A stretch of 64,000 nt of DNA from Pseudocolwellia sp049933045 (GCF_049933045.1 NZ_CP187926.1:1-64000), one strand, 5' to 3'; numbered from the stretch's first letter, positions 25,558 through 35,661 are shown. The notes: generated from the letters alone by a model not told the origin. Translations and numbers: made by a program.

Positions 25558-26715
25558 ATGAGTGAAGTGGCTGAAGTATCGCAAGAGTCTATTAAAAAAG
25601 TAAACCTACTTAATTTGGACCACCAAATGATGCGTGAGTTTTTAGCGTCGTTAGGTGAAAAGCCATTTCGAGCGGATCAATTAATGAAGTGGATATATCA
25701 CTTTGGTTATGACGATTTCGAGCTAATGACGAACATCAATAAAAAGCTACGTGAAAAACTTCAACGTACAGCTGAAATTGTTGCTCCAAATATCTCTGAA
25801 AAACAAGTGTCGAAAGATGGCACCATAAAGTATTCATTAAGGCTTGAAGGCGGTCAAGAAGTTGAAACCGTTTGGATCCCTGAAAACGATCGTGCAACCT
25901 TGTGTGTTTCTTCTCAAGTAGGTTGTGCACTTGAATGTACTTTCTGTGCAACGGCGCAACAAGGTTTTAATCGCAACTTATCAATGTCTGAAATTATTGG
26001 TCAAGTTTGGCGTGTAGCTAACGATATTGGCGCAACACGTATCGCAGGTAAAAGACCGATCACTAACATTGTAATGATGGGCATGGGCGAACCTTTATTA
26101 AATATGAAGAACCTTATTCCAGCATTAGATACTATGCTTAACGATTTAGGTTATGGCTTATCTAAACGCAGAGTAACGGTAAGTACTTCAGGTGTTGTTC
26201 CTGCTTTAGACATGCTTAAAGAAAAAATTGATTGTGCTTTAGCTATTTCAATTCATGCGCCTAATAACAAGTTGCGTGATGAACTGGTGCCTATCAATAA
26301 AAAGTATCCTTTAGAAGACTTCTTAGTAGCTGCAGGTCGATACATAGATGGTTCAAAAGCTAACAAACAAGCAACTATTGAATATGTAATGCTTGATCAT
26401 GTTAACGACAGCACAGAACAAGCTCATGAACTTGCTATCGCTTTGAAAGATTTACCAAGTAAAATCAATTTAATACCATTTAACCCGTACCCAGGTTCAC
26501 CGTATAAAAGATCAAGTAATTCTCGTATAGATCGTTTTGATAAAGTCTTACAAAGCTACGGTTTAACGGTTATTACACGTAGAACGCGTGGTGATGATAT
26601 TGATGCTGCTTGTGGGCAGTTAGCAGGTGATGTTTTAGATAGAACTAAACGTACAGCAAATAAAGATGAAAAAAACCAAGTGAAAACAGAAGAAATAACA
26701 GTAAAAGTTATCTGA
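25558..26715 (+). CDS. rlmN: Dual-specificity 23S rRNA/tRNA adenine-C2 methyltransferase RlmN
   Basis: The start is chosen at the second methionine (MSEVAEVSQES); the frame opens eight codons earlier without family support. The 385-residue radical-SAM enzyme has the CxxxCxxC cluster (GCALECTFCATA), the SAM-binding GMGEPL, and the C-terminal VITRRTRGDDIDAACGQL with the second mechanistic cysteine. It methylates A2503 of 23S rRNA and A37 of some tRNAs. It is the first gene of the conserved rlmN-pilW-rodZ-ispG order. Confidence 0.97.
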   Translation: MSEVAEVSQESIKKVNLLNLDHQMMREFLASLGEKPFRADQLMKWIYHFGYDDFELMTNINKKLREKLQRTAEIVAPNISEKQVSKDGTIKYSLRLEGGQEVETVWIPENDRATLCVSSQVGCALECTFCATAQQGFNRNLSMSEIIGQVWRVANDIGATRIAGKRPITNIVMMGMGEPLLNMKNLIPALDTMLNDLGYGLSKRRVTVSTSGVVPALDMLKEKIDCALAISIHAPNNKLRDELVPINKKYPLEDFLVAAGRYIDGSKANKQATIEYVMLDHVNDSTEQAHELAIALKDLPSKINLIPFNPYPGSPYKRSSNSRIDRFDKVLQSYGLTVITRRTRGDDIDAACGQLAGDVLDRTKRTANKDEKNQVKTEEITVKVI

Positions 26716-26767
26716 TATGGTTATGATGCGTATGCAATTTATTCTAAATTAAGGGACTTTGCGTCTA

Positions 26768-28117
26768 ATGCTAAAAATTCGTCACATTATTACAGTGGGT
26801 ATGCTTTCCTCTTTGCTGAGTGGTTGCGTTACTCAAAATTACGAAAATAATGAAGATACACCTAGAGTTGAAAACACTTCAACTAATAATGAAATAGCGA
26901 TGACACGTATTTCGTTGGGTATGGGCTATTTAAATATGGGCAATACCACGCAAGCAAAGCTTAATTTAGAAAAAGCAAAACGTTACGCACCTAATTTAAC
27001 GCAAGTGTATACCGCTTTTGCTCAATATTTTGATGTTGTTGATGAGCCAGAACAAGCCATAGAAGCTTTTGAACGTGCATTGTCATTAGATGAAGATGAT
27101 GCTGATACATTAAATAATTATGGCGTTTTTCTTTGTAAACGTGAAAGATATGATGAATCTGAAAAGATTTTACTAAAAGCTATTGCTATCCCAAGCTACC
27201 TTTTAGTTTCTCAAAGTTATGAGAATTTAGCCACTTGCCAACTTGAATATAACAAGTTTGAAAAAGCAGAAATGTATTTAGCTAAGTCAATTTCTCACAG
27301 CCCTGGCCGTGCGTCATCTTTATTACAAATGCTACGTTTACAATACGCTATGGGTAATTACAGTGAAGCTGTTGAATACCTAAGACGCTATGAAAAATCA
27401 ACCAGACGCTTTACACCTAATGCATTAGCATTAGCTTACAAAGTGTATGAAAAAATGCATAACCGACGTATAGCCAAAAACTATGCGGGTTTACTGGTAA
27501 AAATGTTTCCTAACTCTTACGAAGCAAAGCAGTACATTTTAAATGGTTTGCAGTATATTGAAGCTGATGATTTAGCTGAAAAGTTTTTTGCAGTTAATAG
27601 CCAAAATAGTAATAAACCTAAAAAACGAGTTATGGTGCTCTCACCAAATAAAAAATCAGGTATTTCAATAGCATCTGATTCGAAAACTCCACAGAAACCT
27701 AAGGTTGTAGAGTCAGAAGGTAAGTCAGTTGAGAACAAAGTAGCCGAACAAAATGACGAAGCTAACCAAACAGTTAAACAACAAGTTAAAAAAGAGTTAA
27801 GTCAACATACTGAAGTTGATGAGGATACTAATACCTCTGAAATAACGGAAAAGGCTGAATTAGAAACATTAGAACTAATGCCTGAGGATTCATCAAATAC
27901 GGGTATAGCACAAGCTTCAACAGATGATGACGGTAATAAAATGTTAACTTTACCGATACACGTTATTGAAAAAGGCGATAGTTTATATTCAATCTCCAAA
28001 CAACATAATATTAAAATGTATCTTATCGAACGTTGGAATGGCTTTAAGCGCTCTAAAGTTTTAAAGATAGGGGATGTTATTTATTTAGCTGATCCTAAAA
28101 AAGCAGTTAAACACTAG
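26768..28117 (+). CDS. pilW: Type IV pilus assembly lipoprotein PilW/PilF with C-terminal LysM domain
   Basis: The start at ATG 26768 is preferred over a TTG three codons upstream, as AAGGGA lies 12 bases before it. The lipobox is LSSLLSGC. TPR repeats (about 40-260, ISLGMGYLNMGNTTQAKLNLEKAKRYAPN) are needed for secretin multimer assembly in relatives. The normal family length is about 250 residues; this protein is 449 long, with an acidic Ser/Glu-rich linker and a LysM domain at the end (HVIEKGDSLYSISKQHNIKMYLIERWN) that adds a peptidoglycan anchor. Confidence 0.92.
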   Translation: MLKIRHIITVGMLSSLLSGCVTQNYENNEDTPRVENTSTNNEIAMTRISLGMGYLNMGNTTQAKLNLEKAKRYAPNLTQVYTAFAQYFDVVDEPEQAIEAFERALSLDEDDADTLNNYGVFLCKRERYDESEKILLKAIAIPSYLLVSQSYENLATCQLEYNKFEKAEMYLAKSISHSPGRASSLLQMLRLQYAMGNYSEAVEYLRRYEKSTRRFTPNALALAYKVYEKMHNRRIAKNYAGLLVKMFPNSYEAKQYILNGLQYIEADDLAEKFFAVNSQNSNKPKKRVMVLSPNKKSGISIASDSKTPQKPKVVESEGKSVENKVAEQNDEANQTVKQQVKKELSQHTEVDEDTNTSEITEKAELETLELMPEDSSNTGIAQASTDDDGNKMLTLPIHVIEKGDSLYSISKQHNIKMYLIERWNGFKRSKVLKIGDVIYLADPKKAVKH

Positions 28118-28130
28118 TGGGTTTACTTAA

Positions 28131-29075
28131 ATGAGTAAAGAATTACCTGAAGTAGAAAACGTAATAGCTGGTCCTGGAAGTCTTTTAGCTGAAGCTAGAG
28201 CTAGCCAAGGTTTAAGTGTTGAGGACGTAGCCGCTAGATTAAATTTTCGAGTGTCGTTAGTTAAAAACATTGAAGCCGATATTTATGACAAAAACTTACC
28301 AGACACGTTTAATCGTGGTTATTTAAAAAATTATGCAAAGTTAGTTAATATTCCTAATGCTGATGTCATTGGTTTATATGAAAGCATGAATGGAATTGGT
28401 ATTAGCCCTGCAAAAATGCAGAGCTTTTCAAATGGCACCATGAAAAAAGCTCAAAATAGTATGTTGATGTGGATAACATATTTGATCCTTGCCATATTTA
28501 TTGGCTTTACCGTCATGTGGTGGTTACAAGGTGATAAGGCTAATAAAGAAAATGCTGTAGCGGTTGCCACTGAAAATTTATCAAGCTCAGAAGTTACTCA
28601 GTCTGGCTCTAATGAACAAGTTGATTCGACAGAAAACGTACTAGATAAAAACATCAATGAACTTGAAGATAACCCAGCAGGAACAGATACTCCTGCACAA
28701 CAAACTCAAGCACTGGCAAATACAGTAACCGAGTCATTAACTGAAAGTGACTTAGTAGAAAATAATTTAACTTCTCAAACAGAAAATGCATCTGAAGCAA
28801 ATACTTTAGATCAAGCTGAATTAACACAAGTTGTGTTTACTTTTTCTGGTGATTGTTGGGTAAATATTTATGACGCATTAGGTGAAAGGATCGCTTGGGG
28901 CATTAAAAAAACAGGTTATGTAATGACCATTGATGCACAATCTCCTCTAAAAATAACTATTGGCAAGCCAGAGTTAGTAGAAATTAACTTTGGTAGAGAA
29001 GCTATTGATATGTCTGTTTTTCCTAAAGGACATATTGCCAAGTTCACTTTACCATTAACTACACAGTCATCTTAG
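28131..29075 (+). CDS. rodZ: Cell-shape protein RodZ
   Basis: The 314-residue membrane protein has an N-terminal helix-turn-helix of the Xre type (LLAEARASQGLSVEDVAARLNFRVSLVKNIE) that would contact MreB, a single membrane helix (about residues 112-132, MLMWITYLILAIFIGFTVMW), a low-complexity acidic linker and a C-terminal beta domain (FSGDCWVNIYDALGERIAWG, DUF4115). It starts 13 bp after pilW and lies before ispG, as in most gammaproteobacteria. Confidence 0.96.
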   Translation: MSKELPEVENVIAGPGSLLAEARASQGLSVEDVAARLNFRVSLVKNIEADIYDKNLPDTFNRGYLKNYAKLVNIPNADVIGLYESMNGIGISPAKMQSFSNGTMKKAQNSMLMWITYLILAIFIGFTVMWWLQGDKANKENAVAVATENLSSSEVTQSGSNEQVDSTENVLDKNINELEDNPAGTDTPAQQTQALANTVTESLTESDLVENNLTSQTENASEANTLDQAELTQVVFTFSGDCWVNIYDALGERIAWGIKKTGYVMTIDAQSPLKITIGKPELVEINFGREAIDMSVFPKGHIAKFTLPLTTQSS

Positions 29076-29104
29076 AATAATGATCACTAATCGAAAGAAT
29101 AATT

Positions 29105-30223
29105 ATGTTTAAAGAATCTCCTATTATAAGACGTAAATCTCGTCAAATCATGGTTGGCAATGTTCCAGTAGGTGGCGATGCTCCTATTACCGTTCAATCG
29201 ATGACAAATACTTTAACAACGGATGTTGCTGCTACTGTTGCTCAAATTCAAGCATTAGAAGCCGTAGGTGCAGATATTGTTCGTGTAAGTGTACCGACTA
29301 TGGACGCTGCTGAAGCCTTTAGAGAAATTAAGAAACAAGTTAATGTACCACTGGTTACCGATATTCACTTTGATTATCGTATTGCGCTTAAAGTGGCTGA
29401 ATATGGCGCAGACTGTTTAAGAATTAATCCAGGTAATATAGGTAGAGAAGACCGTGTTAGAGCTGTTGTAGAATCAGCTCGTGATCATAATATTCCCATT
29501 CGTATTGGTGTAAACGGTGGTTCTTTAGAGAAAGATATTCAAGAAAGATACAGCGAACCAACGCCAGAAGCTTTATTAGAATCGGCAATGCGTCATGTAG
29601 ATATTTTAGATCGTTTAAACTTCGATCAATTTAAAGTCAGTGTAAAAGCATCTGATGTGTTTTTAGCTGTTGGTGCTTATCGATTACTAGCCAAACAGAT
29701 AGATAATCCATTGCATTTAGGTATTACTGAAGCGGGCGGTTTACGTTCAGGTTCAGTTAAATCATCTGTAGGGTTAGGTTTATTATTAGCTGAAGGTATA
29801 GGCGATACATTGCGTGTTTCTTTAGCTGCAGATCCTATAGAAGAAATTAAAGTCGGTTTTGATATTTTAAAATCACTTAAGCTACGCAGCCGTGGAATTA
29901 ACTTAATTGCATGCCCAAGTTGTTCACGCCAAGAGTTTGATGTTATTGCTACCGTTAATGCGCTTGAACAGCGTATTGAAGATATTATGACACCTATGGA
30001 TGTTTCAATTATAGGCTGTATTGTTAATGGTCCAGGTGAAGCTATCGTTTCAGATTTAGGTTTAACGGGTAGTAGCAAAAAAAGTGGTTATTACCTTGAC
30101 GGTATCAGACAGAAAGAGCGTTTTGATAATACCAACTTAGTTGACCAACTTGAAACACGTATACGCGCAAAAGCTAAGATGCTTGATAAAGAAAACAGTA
30201 TTGACATAAAAGAGATTGATTAA
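29105..30223 (+). CDS. ispG: 4-hydroxy-3-methylbut-2-enyl diphosphate synthase IspG (GcpE)
   Basis: The 372-residue iron-sulfur enzyme acts in the MEP isoprenoid pathway, reducing MEcPP to HMBPP. The TIM-barrel half begins with VGNVPVGGDAPITVQSMTNT. The cluster cysteines sit in ACPSCSRQEFD and IIGCIVNGPGEA. The start lies 29 bp after rodZ. The product is essential, and the frame is intact. Confidence 0.98.
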   Translation: MFKESPIIRRKSRQIMVGNVPVGGDAPITVQSMTNTLTTDVAATVAQIQALEAVGADIVRVSVPTMDAAEAFREIKKQVNVPLVTDIHFDYRIALKVAEYGADCLRINPGNIGREDRVRAVVESARDHNIPIRIGVNGGSLEKDIQERYSEPTPEALLESAMRHVDILDRLNFDQFKVSVKASDVFLAVGAYRLLAKQIDNPLHLGITEAGGLRSGSVKSSVGLGLLLAEGIGDTLRVSLAADPIEEIKVGFDILKSLKLRSRGINLIACPSCSRQEFDVIATVNALEQRIEDIMTPMDVSIIGCIVNGPGEAIVSDLGLTGSSKKSGYYLDGIRQKERFDNTNLVDQLETRIRAKAKMLDKENSIDIKEID

Positions 30224-30257
30224 TACGTAGATCAAACGCGAGCCGTGCAAGGTATTA

Positions 30258-30286
30258 TTTACGTTTAACCTTAATACCCCTATAAT
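30258..30286 (+). promoter_or_regulatory. Predicted sigma-70 promoter before hisS
   Basis: TTTACG (30258-30263), 17 bp, TATAAT (30281-30286). It lies in the 110-bp gap between ispG and hisS and would drive hisS-yfgM-bamB. Confidence 0.6.
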
Positions 30287-30333
30287 GCGCGCAGTAATTT
30301 AACCATTTTGATTATACAAAGAGAAGTAGATTA

Positions 30334-31608
30334 GTGAGTAAAGCAATTCAAGCGATAAGAGGCATGAACGATTGTCTGCCATCTGAAACTAATATTTGGC
30401 AAATGGTAGAAACAGCATTAAGACGTGTTGCTAGCAATTATGGATTTGCTGAAATTCGTATGCCGATTGTTGAATCTACTGCACTTTTTAAACGTTCTAT
30501 CGGTGAAGTAACTGATATCGTTGAAAAAGAAATGTACACTTTTGATGATCGAAATGGTGACAGTTTAACATTAAGACCAGAAGGTACTGCTTCTTGTATA
30601 AGAGCCGCAAATCAACATGGTTTACTGTATAACCAAGAGCAACGCTTATGGTATATGGGACCAATGTTTAGGCATGAACGTCCTCAAAAAGGTCGTTACC
30701 GCCAATTTCATCAGTTTGGTCTTGAAGCTTTTGGCTTAGCAACTCCAGATATTGATGCAGAAATTATCACATTATCATCTCGCTTATGGCGAGAGCTTGG
30801 TATTAGTGAACATGTTACTTTAGAACTTAACTCTTTAGGTTCTAATCAAGAACGTGAAGAATACAGAGATGCATTAGTCATTTTCTTAACTGAACGAGAA
30901 GATCAGTTAGATGAAGACAGTAAACGCAGAATGCATACTAATCCTTTACGTGTACTTGATAGTAAAAATCCAGCGGTACAAGAAGCTTTAGTTGGCGCGC
31001 CTAAATTATCTGATTACTTTGGTGAAGAATCTAAAACACATTTTGCAGAAGTTTGTCGTCGTTTAGATGCTGCGGGTATTAGTTACATAATTAATGATCG
31101 TTTAGTACGTGGTTTAGATTATTATAATCGCACCGTATTTGAATGGGTAACAACGAGCTTAGGCTCACAAGGTACCGTTTGTGCGGGTGGTCGTTATGAT
31201 GGCTTGGTTGAGCAGCTAGGCGGTAAAGCAACACCAGGTGTTGGTTTTGCCTTAGGTATAGAACGCTTAGTACTAATGCTAACCAGCTTAGAAAAAGTAA
31301 ACAATGTTCGACCACAAGTTGATGCTTACCTTATTATGTTAGGTGAAGCAGAAGAATTAAAAGCTGTTGAGTTAGCTGAACAATGGCGTGATGCCGTGCC
31401 AGAATGTAGATTGCAAAACCATTGTGGCGGCGGAAATATGAAGAAACAAATGAAGCGCGCTGACAAATCAGGTGCTCAAGTCGCTTTGATAATAGGCGAA
31501 AACGAATTAGCTGAGCAAACAGTTACTGTAAAATATTTGCGCGGTCAACATGAACAAGAAAGCGTAGCATTTGATCAAGTGCCTAGCTTATTAGAAAAAT
31601 TAATTTAA
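30334..31608 (+). CDS. hisS: Histidyl-tRNA synthetase
   Basis: A GTG start is preceded by AGAGAAG. The 424-residue class II synthetase has motif 2 (MGPMFRHERPQKGRYRQFHQFGLEAFG) and the histidine-specific blocks LVRGLDYYNRTVFEW and GGRYDGLVEQLGGKATPGVGFALGIERL (motif 3). The C-terminal anticodon domain starts near residue 325. It is followed 10 bp later by yfgM. Confidence 0.98.
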   Translation: MSKAIQAIRGMNDCLPSETNIWQMVETALRRVASNYGFAEIRMPIVESTALFKRSIGEVTDIVEKEMYTFDDRNGDSLTLRPEGTASCIRAANQHGLLYNQEQRLWYMGPMFRHERPQKGRYRQFHQFGLEAFGLATPDIDAEIITLSSRLWRELGISEHVTLELNSLGSNQEREEYRDALVIFLTEREDQLDEDSKRRMHTNPLRVLDSKNPAVQEALVGAPKLSDYFGEESKTHFAEVCRRLDAAGISYIINDRLVRGLDYYNRTVFEWVTTSLGSQGTVCAGGRYDGLVEQLGGKATPGVGFALGIERLVLMLTSLEKVNNVRPQVDAYLIMLGEAEELKAVELAEQWRDAVPECRLQNHCGGGNMKKQMKRADKSGAQVALIIGENELAEQTVTVKYLRGQHEQESVAFDQVPSLLEKLI

Positions 31609-31617
31609 GGAAAAGTT

Positions 31618-32253
31618 GTGGAAATTTACGAAACAGAAGAACAACAAGTAGATGCGATTAAAAGCTACTGGAACAAAAATGGTAATATGATAATTGCAGG
31701 TATCGTTCTTGGCTTATCAGGTTTTGTCGGCTTTAACTTTTATAAAGATGCACAACTAGAAACAGAATTAGCAACATCAGATGCTTATCAAACATTAGTT
31801 GAATCAATTGAAAAGAAACCTGAAGGCTTTATTGCTGCAGGCGAAAAATTCATTACTGATAACAAAGACTCAAGCTATGCAGGATTAACGGCTTTATCAT
31901 TAGCTAAAAAATCAGCAAGTCATCAAGATTGGCCACAAGTTGAAAAGTATTTAACAACGGCTATTGAATCATCTAAAGATGAAGGTATTAAAGCTATTGC
32001 AACGCTCCGTTTAGCAAGAGTTCAAATACAGTTAGATAAAGTAGATGCAGCATTAACAACATTAAGTGCGCCATTACCGCAATCATTTAAATCTTCAATT
32101 GAAGAAGTTAAAGGTGATGCATACTTACTTCAAGATAAAAAAGATCTAGCGCGTATATCATACCAAGACGCGATAGCCGCAACTGCTGGTGCAGCAAGTC
32201 AATCTCTTCAAATGAAGTTAGATGATTTAGCGGAAAATATTGTTTTAAAGTAG
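31618..32253 (+). CDS. yfgM: YfgM, periplasmic chaperone/SecYEG ancillary protein
   Basis: GTG start with AAGGAAAA before it. The 211-residue protein has a cytoplasmic tail (MEIYETEEQQVDAIKSYWNKNG), one membrane helix (about 22-40) and a periplasmic TPR-like domain. In E. coli YfgM works with PpiD at the SecYEG translocon. The position between hisS and bamB is the usual one. Confidence 0.93.
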   Translation: MEIYETEEQQVDAIKSYWNKNGNMIIAGIVLGLSGFVGFNFYKDAQLETELATSDAYQTLVESIEKKPEGFIAAGEKFITDNKDSSYAGLTALSLAKKSASHQDWPQVEKYLTTAIESSKDEGIKAIATLRLARVQIQLDKVDAALTTLSAPLPQSFKSSIEEVKGDAYLLQDKKDLARISYQDAIAATAGAASQSLQMKLDDLAENIVLK

Positions 32254-32360
32254 AGCGTTAGCTTAAGTCTTTAAAATAATGTAAAAAATAACATATAGAG
32301 TGACTTTTTTTCGAATTGTGTTGTCTTAAGATAACGCTCGATATGTTTAATGACCAATAA

Positions 32361-33581
32361 GTGGATTTTGATGTGCTAATTTTTGATAAAAAAAGTTTAA
32401 AAAATAAAATTGCTGTAGTTTTTTTAATGACATTAGGTATTTCAGCATGTTCATCTACCGACGAAATTGATGAAAGCTTACCTGTTGAATTAACTGAAGT
32501 TAACGAACAATTCGAACCTGAAGTATTATGGGAAGAAAATATTGGTGGTGGTGCAGAAGGTTACTTCTCTCGTATTACTCCTGTTGTTGCTTACGACAAG
32601 TTGTTTACTAGTAATCGTAGAGGCGATGTTGCAGCAATCGACCTTAAAACAGGTGACGAAATTTGGTCAGCTGATTTAAGTAATATTGACAACAAACGTG
32701 GCTTTTTTGAAAGTCGTAAATCTGCCTTAATTAGTGGTGGTATTGTTGCTGGTATTAACAAAATATTTTTAGGTAGTGAAAACGGTAAAGTTTACGCATT
32801 AAATGCTGAGACAGGTAAAGTAGACTGGCAAGCCGATATTAAAGGCGAAGTGCTTTCGGCTCCTGCTATCGACTCTGGTGTTGTTGTTGTGAATAGCTCA
32901 TCAGGTGTTATGAAAGCTTTTAATGCAACAGATGGCGAAGAACTTTGGAAGATAGACCAAGACACACCTGCATTAACTTTACGTGGTATTAGTGCTCCTA
33001 GTATTTCTTCTGGTGGTGTTTTTATTGGTACGCCAGACGGTAACCTTTCTGTTTATATTTTAGAGAATGGTCAACAAGGTTGGTCAGCTGTTGTAGGTGA
33101 ACCTTCAGGTTCTACTGAATTTGAACGTGTAATTGACGTTGATTCATCACCTGTTGTATTTGGCGATAAAATTTATTCGATTTCATCTCGAGGCAACTTA
33201 GCTGTTATTGAATTAAGAACAGGTCAAATAGTTTGGAAACGTAAATATTCGTCTTATACGGATTTGCTTGTTACGCCGAGCACAATTTACTTAACCGATA
33301 TTAAAGGTCATGTTTATGCTGTTGATAGAGTAAATGGTACTGAGAAATGGAGTCAACTTTCTCTAACAAATCGCGATGTAACAGCGCCAGTTGAAGTTAA
33401 AGATTATATTGTTGTTGGTGATTATGAAGGTTACTTACATTGGTTAGACAGTAGTACTGGCGAAATTGTTTCTCGTCATGAGCTTGATTCAAGCGGTACT
33501 CATGTTGCACCGATTGTTTATGAAGGTATTTTATATTCACAAGCACGAAATGGTGATTTACAGGCAATTAAAACGCCTTAA
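32361..33581 (+). CDS. bamB: Outer membrane assembly lipoprotein BamB
   Basis: The protein is about 400 residues with lipobox TLGISAC (Cys near residue 30) and an eight-bladed beta-propeller of PQQ-like repeats (VAAIDLKTGDEIWSADL, VYALNAETGKVDWQADI, LAVIELRTGQIVWKRKY, VYAVDRVNGTEKWS). It belongs to the BAM complex that inserts outer membrane beta-barrels. A GTG at 32361 opens the frame; a second GTG at 32373 may be the real start, giving a more usual signal peptide. Confidence 0.95.
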   Translation: MDFDVLIFDKKSLKNKIAVVFLMTLGISACSSTDEIDESLPVELTEVNEQFEPEVLWEENIGGGAEGYFSRITPVVAYDKLFTSNRRGDVAAIDLKTGDEIWSADLSNIDNKRGFFESRKSALISGGIVAGINKIFLGSENGKVYALNAETGKVDWQADIKGEVLSAPAIDSGVVVVNSSSGVMKAFNATDGEELWKIDQDTPALTLRGISAPSISSGGVFIGTPDGNLSVYILENGQQGWSAVVGEPSGSTEFERVIDVDSSPVVFGDKIYSISSRGNLAVIELRTGQIVWKRKYSSYTDLLVTPSTIYLTDIKGHVYAVDRVNGTEKWSQLSLTNRDVTAPVEVKDYIVVGDYEGYLHWLDSSTGEIVSRHELDSSGTHVAPIVYEGILYSQARNGDLQAIKTP

Positions 33582-33604
33582 ATCACAAAGCTCTAAAATT
33601 TTAT

Positions 33605-33645
33605 AACGGCTCCTCACATCTAGTGTTGGAGCCGTTGTTTATTTT
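33605..33645 (+). terminator. Intrinsic terminator after bamB
   Basis: AACGGCTCC, a 14-nt loop, GGAGCCGTT, then GTTTATTTT; a 9-bp GC-rich stem 24 bp after the stop codon. Confidence 0.8.
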
Positions 33646-33770
33646 AATAAAAACATAAATAAGCTGAATTTGAGATAATGTGTTAGTTAATTCATTATCT
33701 CAAATTTAGTTTACATATTGAGTTTTGGCATAAGTACAAAACTTATCATTCTTTTTAAATCGAGGTATTC

Positions 33771-35234
33771 ATGCTTCCAGTTGTAGCGCTTGTTGGTCGT
33801 CCTAATGTAGGTAAATCAACGCTATTTAATCGTCTTACTCGTAGTCGAGATGCACTTGTTGCAGATTATCCGGGTTTAACGCGCGATCGCCAATATGGCA
33901 AGGCAGAAGTTGAAGAACATCCGTTTATTGTTATTGATACGGGTGGTATTCAAGGAGATGAAGAAGGAATTGATGCATTAATGGCTGAACAGTCATTAAT
34001 GGCTATTGAGGAAGCTGATGCCGTATTATTTATGGTAGATGCTAGAGCAGGTTTAACGTCTGCAGATATCGGTATAGCAACATACTTACGTAAACAAGAT
34101 AAAAAAGTATTTCTTGCTGCTAATAAAATCGATGGTATTGATGCAGACTCTGCTGTTGCTGATTTCTACTCATTAGGAGTAGGCGATACTGTTCATCAAA
34201 TTGCTGCAGCCCATGGACGCGGTGTAACTCAGTTATTGACGTTAGCATTAACACCACATATTGAAGCATTGTCAGCGCCTAAAGTTGAAGAGAATGATGA
34301 ATTTGATGGCGAGATGGAGAGTGAGTTATCAGATCAAGAAAAAATTGATGAAGCACCTAATGAAAACGACAAAATTAAACTCGCTATTATCGGTAAGCCA
34401 AATGTTGGTAAATCAACATTAACTAACCGTATTTTGGGTGAAGAACGTGTTGTTGTTTACGATATGCCTGGTACTACACGTGACAGTGTTTATATTCCAA
34501 TGGAACATAACGGTCGCGAATATACGTTAATTGATACGGCAGGTATTAGACGTCGTAAAAACGTAACCGATGTAGTTGAAAAATTCTCAGTAATTAAAAC
34601 ATTAAGAGCGATTGAAGACTCTAACGTGTGTTTATTAATTATAGATGCTCAAGAAGGTATTACTGATCAAGATTTAAGCTTACTTGGCTTTATTTTAGAA
34701 TCAGGTCGTTCATTAGTACTTACTGTTAATAAATGGGATGGTTTAGACGATCATGTAAAAGATCGTATTAAAACTGAATTAGATCGACGTTTAGGGTTTA
34801 TTGATTTTGCCCGCATTCATTTTATCTCTGCTTTGCATGGTACAGGTGTTGGTCATTTATATGAGTCAGTTGAAGAAGCTTTTGTTTCTGCAACTAAACG
34901 TATTTCAACGTCTATGGTAACTAAGATATTAGATATGGCTGTGTTTGATCATCAACCGCCTATGCATCAAGGTCGTCGTATTAAGTTAAAATATGCTCAT
35001 GCTGGTGGTTACAACCCTCCTATTATTGTTATTCATGGTAACTCAGCTAAGAAGTTACCACCGTCTTACAAACGTTATTTAATGAACTATTACCGTAAGT
35101 CATTAAAAATAATGGGTACACCAATCAGAATCGAATTTAGAGAAACAAGTAACCCATTTGCAGGTAAGAAAAAGTTAAATTATACCGAGCAAAAGAAACT
35201 TGCTAGATTGACACAAGGTTATAAGAAAGATTAA
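33771..35234 (+). CDS. der: Ribosome-assembly GTPase Der (EngA)
   Basis: The 487-residue protein has two tandem G domains. The first begins LVGRPNVGKSTLFNRL with DTGGI and NKID; the second begins IIGKPNVGKSTLTNRI with DTAGIRRR and NKWD. An acidic linker joins them (about 165-200, EENDEFDGEMESELSDQE), and a C-terminal KH-like domain ends the chain (PPIIVIHGNSAKKLPPSYKRYL). It acts in 50S subunit maturation. It has its own upstream gap of 190 bp after the bamB terminator. Confidence 0.98.
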   Translation: MLPVVALVGRPNVGKSTLFNRLTRSRDALVADYPGLTRDRQYGKAEVEEHPFIVIDTGGIQGDEEGIDALMAEQSLMAIEEADAVLFMVDARAGLTSADIGIATYLRKQDKKVFLAANKIDGIDADSAVADFYSLGVGDTVHQIAAAHGRGVTQLLTLALTPHIEALSAPKVEENDEFDGEMESELSDQEKIDEAPNENDKIKLAIIGKPNVGKSTLTNRILGEERVVVYDMPGTTRDSVYIPMEHNGREYTLIDTAGIRRRKNVTDVVEKFSVIKTLRAIEDSNVCLLIIDAQEGITDQDLSLLGFILESGRSLVLTVNKWDGLDDHVKDRIKTELDRRLGFIDFARIHFISALHGTGVGHLYESVEEAFVSATKRISTSMVTKILDMAVFDHQPPMHQGRRIKLKYAHAGGYNPPIIVIHGNSAKKLPPSYKRYLMNYYRKSLKIMGTPIRIEFRETSNPFAGKKKLNYTEQKKLARLTQGYKKD

Positions 35235-35286
35235 CTCTTCGCATTGAGTTAATTCAAATGAAGCAGCTTTTTAGCTGCTTTTTTTA
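35231..35286 (+). terminator. Intrinsic terminator after der
   Basis: Two hairpins in a row: TTAACTC-loop-GAGTTAA overlapping the stop codon, then AAGCAGC, TTTTTA, GCTGCTT followed by a run of T. The second is a classical terminator. Confidence 0.85.
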
Positions 35287-35300
35287 TGTGCGATATTTAA

Positions 35301-35661
35301 TACCAAACGGATTAATTTATTGTTCACTTAGCGAGAATTTAAAGGCTTAGAGGCACAGGTTCATAGTTCCAGACTGAACCTAAGCACCTACATCCATGTA
35401 GGCGAGGCATTGATTGAAGATAATGGTTATTCTCGGTAACTGCTCCTGCGTTACCCTAATGTCCTACATCCATGTAGGAACCTTGTCAAAATCAATAATG
35501 CGGCATATGAGCCTTTAAATTCTCGCCCTTCGGGAGCTCATTAGCAAACTGATAACATCACAAAATTAAAAAAATATAGAATAACTATGTTTAATCAATT
35601 TTGCTTGTTCTAAGCTTGCTAATGTAGTTCTAAGTTGCTCAATAAATTAATCCGTTTGGTA
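35301..35661. mobile_element. MITE-like palindromic element, 361 bp
   Basis: The outer ends are perfect 22-bp inverted repeats (35301-35322 and 35640-35661, beginning TACCAAACGGATTAATT), flanked by TAA on both sides as a likely 3-bp target duplication. A nested perfect 17-bp inverted pair GCGAGAATTTAAAGGCT lies at 35331-35347 and 35510-35526. Inside, CCTACATCCATGTAGG occurs twice (35387-35402, 35463-35478). There is no open frame. It inserted 20 bp before the start of the PilZ gene and may supply or block its promoter. Confidence 0.8.
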
